A stretch of 64,000 nucleotides of DNA from Apiotrichum sp. Y4204 (Eukaryota; Basidiomycota; Tremellomycetes; Trichosporonales; Trichosporonaceae). Under the pieces are notes generated by a model. It did no database searches, was not told where the DNA came from, and saw only the letters and a program-made list of their open reading frames with translations. The position numbers were made by a program, and so were the translations under genes. Position 1 is the stretch's first letter, and every line of letters starts with the position of its first letter. Below are positions 36,268 through 48,265 of the stretch, piece after piece. Location of the stretch: positions 578,245 to 642,244 of the forward strand of contig JAMYHL010000020.1 in NCBI GenBank assembly GCA_025531455.1. The letters run 5' to 3'.

Positions 36268-38120
36268 ATGTCCGAGTCCCAGGACATCAAGCAGTCCCGC
36301 CCCGAGGACGACCTCGCCGCCCCCACCCCCCAAAACACCCCACTCACCACTGGTGTCTTCACCAACCGCCCCGCCGGTCTTGGCAAGCCCCATGTCGAGG
36401 ATGTTGCCGAGGACGACGAGGAGGACGGCGACGACGTGACCGACGCCAACCCCGCTAGCCTGCTCGCCTCTGTAAGTCTTGTTTCGATTAGTGGATGAGG
36501 TTGCGCGGCGTGTGCCATTTGCCGTGTCAATCGCATCCGCTCCGGATTCCACTTGTTGCTCAGATCCGTCCCTTGAGTCAACACCAAAACCAGTGTTCGG
36601 CACAGGCCCCAATCGCAGTCAATGTCTTCACCATCCATGTCATCCACGCGTTAGCAGCAACCCCACCGTTCTGCAACGATGGCCCAGGCGCGCACGCACT
36701 GTCACGCCATTGCGGCGACAGTGCGTTAAAATACGTGCATGGCGGACGGAATGGTTGAACTGTACAAACACTACACGTGGAACGGGACCGAACTGAAAGG
36801 AAACAACGTTGCTGACAGTATCTTCTCCGATTCCGCATCAATCCTTCCGCTATTGCATCCATTCTCAATCTTCGTGCGATACACTGAACCCGTCGTCTGG
36901 CGAAAATTGCACTCGACGCCGTTGCTACGTCGTTTCTCTGCTCTCCTGTGTTGCGTCACCTTTCGACAATAGAACCCCGCGCTTCTGGCCCTTGCCCAGG
37001 CCAAGCTCGGTTCGCTCGTTGGCCGTCCCTCGGGCTACATCCAGTCGCTCCCCCCGGCTGTCCGCAGGCGTATCGAGGGCCTGAAGGGTATCCAGGTTGA
37101 GCACTCGAAGATCGAGTCCGAGTTCCAGCTTGCCATCCTTGAGGTTGAGAAGAAGGTACGTCTGTTGTTGAATCCTTTACTGACATCCACAGTTCCAGTC
37201 CAAGTACGCTCCCCTCTACGACCGCCGTCTCCAGATCATCACCGGCAAGGCCGAGCCGACCGAGGAGGAGGTCACCGCAGGCCAGAACGTCGACTCTGAT
37301 GACGAGGACGACGAGGAGCCCGCGGAGGCCAGCATCTCCGAGGTCAAGGAGGATGACGAGAAGATGGAGGGTATCCCCGAGTTCTGGCTCACCGCCATGA
37401 AGAACTCTAACCCGCTTTCCGAGACCATTACCGACGAGGACGAGGCAGCGCTCAAGCACCTCACCGACATCAGGCTGTCGTACCTCGAGGGCCAGGCCGG
37501 ATTCTGCCTACACTTCACCTTCACCCCGAATGAGTTCTTCGAGAACACCGAGCTCAAGAAGACCTACTACTACCAGGTTAGTAGCTGATCCCATCATTAT
37601 CAATTCCAAGCTAACTCCGCAGGACCAGGTCGGTTACGGCGGCGACTTTGTCTACGACAAGGCCGAGGGTGATGAGATCAAGTGGAAGGAGGACAAGGAC
37701 CTCACCAAGAAGATTGAGATCAAGAAGCAGCGTAACAAGACCTCGGGCAGGACGCGTGTCGTCAAGAAGCTTGTCCCCACCGACTCGTTCTTCAACTACT
37801 TCAGCCCTCCTCAGCCCCCGACCCGTGAGGAGCTCGAGGGTGGCGATGTCGACGAGGAGGAGCTCGAGGAGCTCGACTCGCGTCTCGAGATGGACTACCA
37901 GCTCGGCGAGGACTTCAAGGAGAAGATCATCCCCCGTGCGGTCGACTACTTCACCGGCAAGGCCCTTCGTTATGAGGAGGACTACGACGAGGACTACGAG
38001 GATGATGAGGATTTCGATGACGAGGACGACGAGGTGAGTCAGACCACCGGGTAACACTGCTAACGAAAGTAGGACGTCGACGTCGCCCCTGCGGAGGGCC
38101 AGGACTGCAAGCAGCAGTAA
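36268..38120 (+). CDS. NAP1: Nucleosome assembly protein 1
   Basis: Five exons (36268-36471, 36973-37155, 37193-37576, 37623-38033, 38073-38120) encode 409 aa, close to yeast Nap1 (417). The N-terminus is acidic (DVAEDDEEDGDD). The NAP domain follows: the long dimerisation helix region (IEGLKGIQVEHSKIESEFQL, then KYAPLYDRRLQIITG), EGIPEFWLTAMKNS, DIRLSYLEGQAGFCLHFTF, EFFENTELKKTYYYQ, KKIEIKKQRNKTSGRTRVVK and DSFFNYFSPP. The C-terminal tail is very acidic. Nap1 is a histone H2A-H2B chaperone that shuttles between cytosol and nucleus. The first intron is about 500 nt, ten times longer than the others in the gene. The leader is pyrimidine-rich with TATCAACACCGT before the start. Confidence 0.95.
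36472..36972 (+). other. NAP1: Unusually long first intron of NAP1
   Basis: 501 nt with GTAAGT donor and AATAG acceptor, against typical introns of 40-60 nt here. I see no clear box C/D or H/ACA snoRNA inside. It may carry an intronic regulatory element or a non-coding RNA. Confidence 0.6.
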
Positions 38121-38925
38121 ACAATCTGTTGTATTCGCCGTCTTGTCTTCCGTGTCCTGTCTGCTCGCCCCGCGCGACGCCGAACCGAGTGTCCACCATA
38201 GCTGGGGCTAGCGTTTGCTACCCACATACCTCATCACGTTTCCCCCTCGATGCGCAGTGTCCACACTACGCACGTCGTCCTAATCTTGCCTCAACGACAG
38301 CGAGGACTGTTACTCCAATGCAATTTGATCATGGTCACGCAGCAGGCGTGACGGACTGTGGAAGTGGGCCCAGACTTGCGTTGCCCGAGGAAGACCCGCC
38401 CCGAGAGGCTGTGGGGGGTCTTAGGGAGCTGTGGGGAAGGGAGAGAACTTTTGTACCTCCACCAAACTGACGCACTGACCGCGCCGGAGATGAACGCCAA
38501 GCTCTCAAGTCCAGAGGTTTCGAATGCCCCGACCCTCGTAGACCTGAGACAGGATGCTTGGGGCCGCGTGCGGGGCGAGTGTGTGACTCTACCTGCAACA
38601 CGAGCACAGACCACCATCTGGCCGGTACCAGAGTTGTGGGATTCAGGACCAGGATCCGTTTGTTTGGGGCCCAGTCGTCGCGCCCCTGAGCCACTCGTGT
38701 GGGCACCAGTTTCTCAGGATCTCAGCCCCAACATCAGATGCAAAAGCTCGTCCACGAAGATGTCCGTCCGTCTGCATGGTATCAAGCTACGACTACAGCT
38801 CTTGATCGTGCCGTCTTCCAGTACTGATATACTGCGGCACGCGTTCGTACAGTACAACACCAATCCGATATTGACTACAACGTATCAACGCTTCATCAAG
38901 AAGACTTGATCCAATAAAATGAGAA
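38121..38925. other. Convergent 3' spacer NAP1 / Zn2Cys6 gene
   Basis: About 800 bp between two stop codons. Open frames here have no recognisable content. Confidence 0.5.
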
Positions 38926-41900
38926 TCAGCTGTTGTCGGGCCAGTCCGTGGGGCCAATGCTTTCGAGGAGACCCGCCCATGCGCCCATGTCGTGCACGGG
39001 CGGGAACGTGTCCGCGCTGGGGTCCATCGGGCTTGGTAACGTGAAGAGCCGCTCTTCGTCGTACTGCGGGGCCGGGGCGAGCGTCGCGAGCGCGCCGGCC
39101 TGGCTGATGAACGACGACGCGTACGGCGGCACGTTGTACATTGCGGCGGCCGTTGCGGCGGCGGCTGCCAGAGGGAGCAGGGGTGCTGAGTGGGGGGCTG
39201 CGTACCCGTAACCGTGTAATGGCAGAGCTGACTGTGCGTCCAGATGCGGATTTGTGCTCCCGTCGACGGCCATGTTGCCAGTTGAGTTTGTCGGTGGATT
39301 GTTGGCATAGGCATTGACCTGTGGTGTTGAGGGAAACCCAATGCGGGAAACTGTGGGGCCAGGGGCGGCGGGCGAGAGCACAGCCGGTGTGGATGGCGGA
39401 TACGTTGTGTCGGGGAGCGGAGACTGCGCCGTCGTTGGCGATGCGAGACTTGAAGAGCGCCGCTTGGTGGGAGTAGGTGCCCGGGTCGGAGCCTTGCTCG
39501 CACGGAGGCTCCGTTGGGCTGCTTGAGCGTCGACCTCGTCGGCCTGTGCGAGCATCAAGTCTAGGACGGCGAGCTCGTTCTCAAGCGTCCGATCACGCCG
39601 CAAAGTGTTCTTCTCGACAGTGATGTACTCGATGAGGAGGGCGCGGATCGCCTCGTAATTGAACTGCGTTTCACGCTGTGCGCGAGCAAGCAACAGTCCC
39701 AGGACACACGCTGGCGAAAAGCCTGATGCGACCTGTCAAGTCAGTCCGAGTAATTCACATCACGAGCCGCCGTATTCTAAACACCATACTCACAGTGAGC
39801 CACTTAAAACGGTCGAAAGGGTCCAGGTCGGTCTCGAGCAGACTGAGGCGGTGCCGCAGCTCGACTCCAGCCGAAGTGACGCAGCACATGCGGCTTTCCG
39901 CATAGTCTGCGCGCCCTGAAGGGAGAAGGTATGGCCGATGGAGGGAGATCCTTGCCTGGTGGAACTTTGAGATGAGTGTGCGGCGCTGGAGCCGAATCCA
40001 CGGCTGGGCGTCGTCCTGACTTGTGTCCGGGTCCTCGAGGCGGAACATGGGCGGCAGCGACTCCTGCCACTTTACCATGAGGCCCTCACACCGCATCACA
40101 TCTGCATGGATGCGGGGCCGGAGACCAAAGCACGACGCGAGGATCTGCCCAATGATCTGGGCCAGTTTGTAGTGCAGAATCAAGAACGTCGAGCGCGTCG
40201 TCGTGCTTAGTGGCCAATCGCGACGCGGGAGAAGCTCGAGCTCGCTATCGTGCATGTTTGCCGGCTGCTGTGTCGTAAACGAGCTGTCTTGGATGATGAG
40301 CGGGCGGCCAAGGAAGTACGAGATAGATCTGGGTTTAGCACTACACAAGCTTCATCCTCACCTCTCAAGAATGTACATTTCTGTCAGTGTTAGCTCTGAA
40401 ACGTTACCAGTCAGCTCACGAGCCCAGAGCCTCCGCCACAGCTCTGCAGTCTTGGGTGTCAGGTGCCACGTCTCGCCGTCCACATGGAAACTGCGAGTCA
40501 GATTTGTGCTAGGCAACACTCTCACCCTTGCGCCTGCGCAGCGCGGACGCCGCTCCCGACCATGTGCCATGCCTCAGGCATACGACGCATCGCGACGAGA
40601 TACAACGAAAGCTGTTGTTGTCAGCTAAAACGTAACCTAGTCATCCAGCTAACAAGAGTGTATGCCGCAACCGTGTCCATGCTTTCTCCGTAAAAGCTTG
40701 GTGCTTCGCTGAGCGCACGACGCGCAGCCACAAAGCACTTGTCGCTGATGGCTTGCCTCTCAGGAAGGGAGAGATCATCGCTATCGTCGAGTAGCGAGCC
40801 GAACGCGAGCACCGTGTGGAAGAGGGCAAACCAGCGCAGGTCAATGCGTGTCAGATCCTCAAACTCGCTGTGAGTGACCCAGAACTCGTCGTAGCGAGTG
40901 TGAAAATTGGGTGCACATATAATATCGACCCAGCTGCACGTCAGTGCAGGTCCTAGTAAGTTCAGACTTGAGGTACTCACGAATTGTACTTGTCAAAGAA
41001 GGCTTCGACAAAGCGGCCGCAGAGAGAACGCTTCGGCAGCGCACTGTCCAGCTGACGGATATGGTACAGTAGGTCCTCTTCCCCTGAGGATGAGCGGTAT
41101 TGAGAGTCGGAGACGTCGACCGAAGACTTGCAGCCGTGCATCACCTGTGCCGCTGCAGGTTAGACCGACAGGAGTTGCCAACCTACCAAGACGAGGACCA
41201 AAATGGGACGTGCCGTAAAACTGGAACTGGTCTACTGGTCAGTCCTTGCAACAGAGCCACTTACGACCATGCTGCTCAGCGCCTTCCTTCGCTAGACTTC
41301 CGATTCCTGGCGCTCCGCCTTCTTGAATAAGGTTATCCAAACGGGGAACGGACGCGCGACGGCTGACTTGAGATTGTGTCGCTGGAGTCTTGCGTCCGTT
41401 AGCAGCGCGAGAAGGTGACTCCCGGCCGTCTCGGTTGTCTCGCTGATTGCAGTTGTCACGGATGTTACGGACATCCCGGGCCGCCTGTTCCCGGGGATGG
41501 TCATTGATATCCTGCATCCTTTCTGGACTGGCTGTGTACGGTCCCGACCGCCACTGCCTTCCCTGTGGACTCAGTCCGTTGAAGGATATCCACTGAACTG
41601 ATGCCGGTGGTGGAGTCACGACGCCGTGCCGTTCAGCGGAGACGGGGATGGAGCGATGGATGGAGCGTGACGATGAAAGAGACATTGAGAGGGAAGGCAG
41701 GGGCGTATGTGGCGTATGAGGGAATGCAGTGGTCGCGGGCGACACCGATGCCATATCTGAGTGGGTCAGTACAAACAACTATGTGACAGGGTAACACACC
41801 TTGCCAATCCCCAGACGGGTTGGAGCTGAGCGAGCTGGTGCCACTCGAGTCGAACGATCCGGTGAAGCGGTGGGACCGCTCCGAGGGTATACTCAGTGGC

Positions 41901-42896
41901 GAATCCTGCCCCGAGTGGTCCCGCATGGCGGTCATCGACATGGAATGGAACGAATGGCCGATCTCGTCGCGCCGCTCGCGCTTGGGCGACATGGGCATGT
42001 CACCCCCTTCAGCAGCTGATTTGCGCTTGTTGGCCATCATTGGGGTCTGCGGCGTCTGCGGAGAGAGCGGCTTCGCATCCGGGTAGATGCAGCCGTCCAC
42101 GAGGTTGCGCTTTGCGCAGTGATGGCACGGTTGAAGACGGTCGCACTGTGAGAGGTTAGTGGATAGGCCGGATGGGATCGATGGGAGAAGCATGGAGGAT
42201 GTGTCCCCGGCGGGATGGGTCAGAATGCCCCAGGATGTGATATTGTGGTGGATCGGCGCACAAGCGACCACGCTCCACGACACGACCAGTACCTGCCTTT
42301 TGCTTGCGCCTGTTGCACTCCAAACAGGCCGTGGCTTGCCGACCACGACGGCGAGCCTCGACGGGGAAGCCGGCCGGCGGGGTCATGAGCCGGTCGACAA
42401 ACTCGAGTGCGGCTGGCGGTGGCGGGATGGTGAGCGGAGACGGCAGTGGGTGATGAGGATGGGCATGAAAGCGCTGATGGGGTGTCAGAGGAAGTGCGTG
42501 GGCCATACGGTGTGGTGTTTTGGAATCTGCTATGACGGGTGGGTGTTCCGCGGTCCCCACTCGAGCAACAGTCGTCTCGGACGGGCTGTTTGGAGAGCCG
42601 AGAGATTTCGGCATCTGCATCTGCATGCCTTCATGCGGAGGTTGGCTTGGGTGAGCGACCGAAGGTGGTGGTCCTGCCGCCGCCATCGCCGACATCCGTG
42701 CGGAGTGAAGAGTGGTGATTGAAGGGGTAGATGCGGCCTGAGCAGCGGGGAGACGGCTTGAAGGGGCAGCGTGAGTGGGTGCGCCCCTGTTGTCCATGTC
42801 CATCGGGTCGGCGTGTGCGTGCGCATGCGCAACGTGCGCCGCGTCTGGATCCTGGATATCCTGGGGCTCGGGGAGCTTGGATCCAACACCGGACAT
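38926..42896 (-). CDS. Zn2Cys6 fungal transcription factor
   Basis: Eleven exons (42896-42297, 42145-41800, 41756-41265, 41234-41187, 41152-40981, 40933-40654, 40611-40526, 40490-40420, 40380-40362, 40328-39794, 39732-38926) encode 1151 aa. A low-complexity His/Pro/Ser N-terminus precedes the binuclear zinc cluster (about 192-219): ACLECNRRKQKC, then DRLQPCHHC, then AKRNLVDGC, with spacing C2C6C5C2C8C. The fungal-specific transcription factor domain follows, with RFVEAFFDKYNSW, RWFALFHTVLAFGSLL and MYILERSISYFLGRPLIIQD. The C-terminal third is disordered, Ala/Pro-rich, ending GPTDWPDNS. Intron 1 has a GC donor directly inside the cluster, and exon 9 is 19 nt. The regulated pathway is unknown. 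The start is the first ATG in the frame; an untranslated upstream exon is possible. Confidence 0.88.
40381..40419 (-). other. 39-nt intron in the transcription factor gene, open in frame
   Basis: Donor GTGAGC, acceptor CTGACAG. Retention adds 13 residues without a stop. I chose removal because RRLWAQMYILERSISYFLGRP has the family spacing. A second donor (GTAACG) further in would leave three more residues. Confidence 0.65.
42146..42296 (-). other. GC-AG intron splitting the zinc cluster
   Basis: In the gene sense the exon ends CAAAAG and the intron starts GCAGGT, ending CTCACAG before TGCGACCGT. Only this GC donor keeps the six-cysteine spacing. A GT five bases downstream would shift the frame. 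Confidence 0.75.
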
Positions 42897-45800
42897 GGCA
42901 ATATGGGGGGGGGAGGGGAAGACGTGTTTGACGGGCAAAACAACTTCGGTGTAAAGAGTTGGCCGTGCACGTTCGGCGCCGAGACGGCTCTTTATGGCAG
43001 TGGCAAAGTGGATAGTGGAACGGACGCGAAGACGCGAAGTCGAGCAGACAGATGGGACAAGGAACCTACCAGCATTGAGCGCTATTGAGTTCTCGACGTT
43101 GAGGGTTTCTTGTCACCCAGTCGCGTGTGGTTCGCTTGTGGCCTTGTGGCATGAGCCCCGTAGATTGTGGTGTCCAGACGCGAGAGGAAGCGGGAAGGGC
43201 TGCCAAACACACAACCCGTGTGTGAGATGTGAAGTGGAGCGAGGATCGGAAGCAGTCTTCCTTCGTCGTCTGCGCAACTGTATCATCCTCGTCCGGAGAT
43301 GCTTTAAAGACAGCGGCGCAAGGGGAGCCAAGGGATTGATCTGTTGTGATGGGAGCACACTTTGCACCATGCCTCGCGCCCGCCGCGCGCCGAGTCGCCC
43401 TGGTTGCTTCATTGTTTGTGTGGAAGGAGAAGACACGGAACGCGATGGCCTTGAGAGGGCAGACAGCGACCCCTACAGATGGTCTTCATCGTTACATGAT
43501 TGCGGATTGATCGCAGGGCGTCGCACACACGCCGATGGGTGGGGCGATTGGGAGTGGAACAGACGCGCAACTGTTTTGGGCCGTGGATCGTAGACTTGAG
43601 GCACCTTATCGCTGTCTTGAGTATGAACGTATGAGCCTACCCGGCCGCCAACCAGCGCTTTAAAGGCGGGAAGGAACATCAGTCGTTCGATGGGTCGATG
43701 ACGTTCACAGGTCAGTGCGGCTTGTGGACGGCGTCTTCATGCCATTCCTGCCAGTCAATGGCGACATGCACGTTGTGAGCAGGTGAAACGCAAAAGACAG
43801 GATACCAGGCTCTCCAGAGCTCCAGCATTACCATCTCGATATGCTTGAAGTGAGTGAGCTGTTTGCGTGTGTTCTGCGACTGTGTTCAGGGAATGGGTAA
43901 GGACACAAGTTACACTTTGTTGGAGGCCGGAGCAGTGGAGGACAGTAAGAGGCTTACAGCAGGAGATTGATTTCCGCGGCGGAGCCCAACTCGGTGGTGG
44001 AGGTGACGTTTCCTGGTGGTGACCACATTCCATTCTGCACTCACACTTTTTGACGTTTCTCAGAACACAATCAGTGAGCCAGCGATCTGCCCCGAGCTGA
44101 ATTGCATGCTGTTGACATTTCCGGAGAATGGCTGAGGTCACCGGCAACGTCTCTCGCAGTCCTTTTACCTCAACAACTAGTTTCCCAGTAGGGAGCTTTG
44201 GTCAGCAGGTCTCTCACGCCGATGGCTTGAAAGCGGCAATTGCTCAAAGCGTCGGGGCGGTCCTCGTCGCTATCTTCATCCACGACAAGACGCATACCAT
44301 TGACTGCCACCACTGATGGTCTCAACGTTGAGACTTGCTTTGACCTCGATCAACATGTTTAACAGATCAGAACCAACATCCGCTCCTCACCTTAGCTCCG
44401 ACCACCGACAAGAGCTCACCGTCTTGGCAATCATGACCCTCTGCGTCTATTGCTTGATACTGGCCTTTGTTGTGGTCCACTTTGGCCTGATTCCAATGCT
44501 TGCCGCTCGAAGACGTCTTCGGCGGGAGGAGAAGGATGAGGAGGAGCTGCAGATGGAGATACGCGCTGACAAGACGTGTGAGTCGCAACTCGGAGACACA
44601 ACCATACTTGTCGCCCGGCTCTCTGACAAATCCTAGAACGCGCGCCGACATGTCCCACTCGCCAGGAATCCCACATCCCCTGGGGCTTACCATGCCTGAA
44701 CTTCCTGTGCAATGTACGGCGACACCGTTGTACCATGGGAATCGGGCGCTTCATGCCTCGTGATCGCTCAGGCCCGACCCTCAGCTCTCCAGGGATGGCG
44801 GACGGACGCGGCCCGCCAGCCCACGCGCGCCAGGTGTGTGTTGTACTGTATCGCCGAGATATCCGCATGTCTGAGGCCCTCAGTGCAGATGCCCGGAGGG
44901 GGGTGCGCGTCGTGGTTTCCGGTGGCTCAGGCGTATGGTTCACAGGATGATCCACTATATTACCCGTTTGGAATGGCTATGGCCCACTTACCACTTACTG
45001 TACATGCACTGCGAACACTCACAGTGTCAAAGTAGAGATGTCAGTGCTTTATCAGATTGTCACAGCAAATTCGGAGATCACGACATCGACTCAAGGCGAC
45101 GATCCTATGATCCAGTAACCAGAAGCAGTCACGTCATGCAGCCGCGCACTGGGCACCGCACTCTGCCTCGAGCCGGCTTGAGTTGCAGAACGTGTTGACG
45201 ATTCAATGGGATATGGGCCATTCTCCATACCATTTGCACTTGAGTGGCAGAACCTACAGAACGGCAGAATAGACCCGGAACTTTCGACCTTGTAATTGTC
45301 GGAGCCTCGGCGCTCGTGCATACACTGCACCACGCATAGGCGTCAATGAGCAGTTTATGGTCGTATACGTAGCCACTCACTACGGGCACACTCACACACA
45401 CACTGACGCGCACACGCTGCACGGTCTGTGCAACTAGCCACGTCTCCGCCGCGCCACCACCATGCTACCGAAAGCACGCCGAACACCACAATAGCACCCC
45501 GAACCTGGCATCCTGCTCTCCGAGTTGCACCAGTAGGCCCCGTTCGCAGGGAACCGCCCGTCCCCTCTTTTTGAAAGCCACGACTCTGGCCAGTATCGTC
45601 TCACTGTGTTCTTCTGCGTATTTCTGCACTCCTCTACAGGAGCGATGATCGATATGGTGGTTCACAGACGTCCGTGTTACCGTCTTGCAATCGGTGATCG
45701 GTGATCTGCGCAGCACAACGAAGGGGACTGTGGATCACGACTGTGCGATTGATGCTTCTCAATGATGCCTCATAGCTCATCGAGCCTACCACCAGTGTGC

Positions 45801-48265
45801 CCCATCCCAATAAGCATCGAGATGTCCACCCATATTCTCCCTTTGGGGTCATTGGGGTTCTTGGAATGTGGCGTGAGTGGCGCTTGTGTGCAGCTGTGTG
45901 CATGTGTGTATGTCTGAGGGGCATGAGGCACCAGCCTTTCCGCATTTTGCCGCAGTATTGAAACGCATTTCCACTCCTCTAATTTGTTAGCTTGTTAGCT
46001 CGTAGGTCAGTGGCTCATGTCCTGTTGGCCACCCTTACCCTCCTGGCTGCGACCAGTGTAGTGTGTAAATGCAGTATCTTCTTGCCCAGGCCACAGGTGG
46101 AGCCTCCCTGTGCCGAGGCCAGCCACGGTCCGCAGCAAGTCGGGTATCGGCTAGCGTAGGCACAGAGAAGACGGGACAAGCAGCGAGTTACTGGTCAGTG
46201 GAACATTTGTCGAGGTTTTGTTTGATTGACTGATTTTGACCACACAAACACAAGGAGAGCAGATCTACAGATCACCATGAAACAACCCGTTTGAATACAC
46301 AGATAGCACGGCTCGTTGCTCTGAAGGGGACTCCAAAAGCCTGCTGAGTCTGCTGAACGCCCTGGAGGCCTGGAGAGGCTCGAGGGACAGGAATACACAC
46401 CTCTTGTCTCGGCTGTGGTGTTTGTGGGTCGGGAGTAAGAAGACGGGAAGAGACCGAAGAGGCAGACAGGGCCAGGAATGGTGAGAGATCCGTGGTGGCA
46501 AACAATGGAAGGAAAGGGGAGCCGGGGGAGGCAACATTGGGTGGCGTTTATCAAGAAAAGCCAGAAAGAACATGGCTGCATGGCAGTCAGTCATGAGTCA
46601 CGGTAACAAGGCGCAAGAGGCTTGAGCTCGGACGGCATGAGGGACAGACATGTACTCACCCACAGCAGGGTAACAGAGTAGAAGAGGAGAGCCAAAGGGT
46701 GAGAGGGTGACATCTCTGCTGTTCTGCAGGGGAACGAAGACCAGCGAGGAAAAGTGGTGCAAGACGTCTGTACCTACCTTCCAGCTGTCGACTCGAGTGT
46801 CGCCGCTCACCACTCTTTGTCGTTGCTCTTCTGCCGTTGCCCAAGATATAAAGCATTATCTCCATCTCTTCGCGCCGCTTCTCCTTCCGGAACACACCGT
46901 TCCTTGTCGTTGCCTGGCCCGAATCTTTGTCCGCCGTGCCCCGTGCGTTGTGATCCCAACTCGGCCTTTCGACGTTTGACCCCCATCCTTCTCTACGCGT
47001 CACGTATCTATCCTAGACCGGACGAGCTTTGCTTCTCGACGACTGCCAATCTAAGTGCTGTTCCGCTCGGGGCACGTGAAGTGCTAGTACAGAACCGGCT
47101 CAGCCGGAGTGTCGAGCGTCCCTTTCGCCAGCAAGAGCGATATAGCGATACTTCCTCTGGAAAGGGGGTGCGTTTTTCGCACGGTCATTGTGTCTTGAAC
47201 AGTAAAGATCGTTAATCAACCAGACGACTCAAGCTGGCAAATCAAACGCGGTCGCGGACTTCAGTATTGTGGCCGATCCATTGGTCAGACCAACATCCAC
47301 AACACTCAACATTGCGTGCTCAGTGCTGGCCGCCGCACGGAGCGCTATCAGCGGCGACTTTCTCGGCCATCTCGCTGTTTTACTCGTGTATCCACCCTTC
47401 TGCCAACTATTGACGGTCGTGACGCTGAGCACTGTGCCATTGGAAACACCGTCGACAATCCGTCCTTCCGTTCGCACGGCACGTCCACAGTGTCGTGGCC
47501 GTCGTGGCCCATTCAACACGCCGAGCTGAGCAGCGACAACAATAGTCACCATTGTTCTCTGCACACTTCACCACGGAGCTCTTCGTCGCCACCAGCTACT
47601 GTACTCTGCACTCGGCACACACCGTACTCTACACCAGCTTTCCACCGTCGTGCGCCCGGCTCGTTGGTCTACCACTCTCCTTTGCCCGTTTCCTCTCTGT
47701 TCCACTCTTTGCTACTTTTCACATCCGACACTGAACATTGGCCACCTGCATCATCGGGGCCCTTGTGATTATCAAGAACAACAAGATCAAACACAACATT
47801 CCTTCATTCCCACTCTGAAGCACATAGGCGCTGTGGCGACCTCACAGCTTCACATTCATCTGCCGTCATCGTCCGCTTCGTTTCAAGTTCATTCTGGCTT
47901 TTCTCGCTTCGGAATCGGTGCTTGATTTACCCTTAGCCTCCTCGAGCTCCGCTCCGTGTTGCACACTTGCGCCCTCCTCGCGCCCTCGACCTCGCTGCAG
48001 TCGTCAATTGTTCGATCGTCATCATTGCTTCACGTTTGAGGCCGCAGCTTTCCGGTCACAGATTCCGCGTCAAGCGCCCTCGGGTCGCAGAGAGGGAGCA
48101 CATCGGAAAGCCTACTTTCCCATCCGGGGTTGCTCGGCTCGCCACAGACTTAAAGAGCGTGGGTTGGCTGCTCTATATACTCTCTGACACTTGCTCAGTT
48201 TACAGGCAAAAGCTCTCTCCACCCTATCATCCTATCCTTATCTATCTTCGTCCGTCCCCCACAAC
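42897..48265. other. Long divergent spacer, transcription factor / G-alpha
   Basis: 5.4 kb between start codons of two regulatory genes. The only coding candidate I can defend is the small membrane ORF at 44316-44636. The ORFs in 42994-43593 and 46265-46600 have no recognisable content. The G-alpha side (about 47250-48265) is CT-rich and likely a long leader. Confidence 0.45.
44316..44636 (+). CDS. Possible small single-pass membrane protein (orphan)
   Basis: 106 aa from ATG 44316, or 93 aa from ATG 44355, which has A at -3 (ATCAACATG). I do not recognise it. It has one strongly hydrophobic segment (LTVLAIMTLCVYCLILAFVV) followed by IPMLAARRRLRREEKDEEEL, a basic then acidic stretch that fits a cytosolic juxtamembrane helix by the positive-inside rule. 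A 62-codon upstream frame (44128-44316) ends in a stop that overlaps the first ATG as TGATG. There is no intron or homology evidence, so it may be chance. Confidence 0.3.
   Translation: MVSTLRLALTSINMFNRSEPTSAPHLSSDHRQELTVLAIMTLCVYCLILAFVVVHFGLIPMLAARRRLRREEKDEEELQMEIRADKTCESQLGDTTILVARLSDKS

Noticed and set aside
40358..40570. An alternative reading of the transcription factor with the 39-nt intron retained or with the donor GTAACG
   Set aside because: Both stay in frame, but only the GTGAGC donor gives the normal spacing between RRLW and YILER in fungal-specific transcription factor domains.
42994..43593. A 199-codon plus-strand open frame upstream of the transcription factor
   Set aside because: No recognisable content, high Arg/Cys as expected of GC-rich non-coding DNA, and it overlaps the probable promoter.
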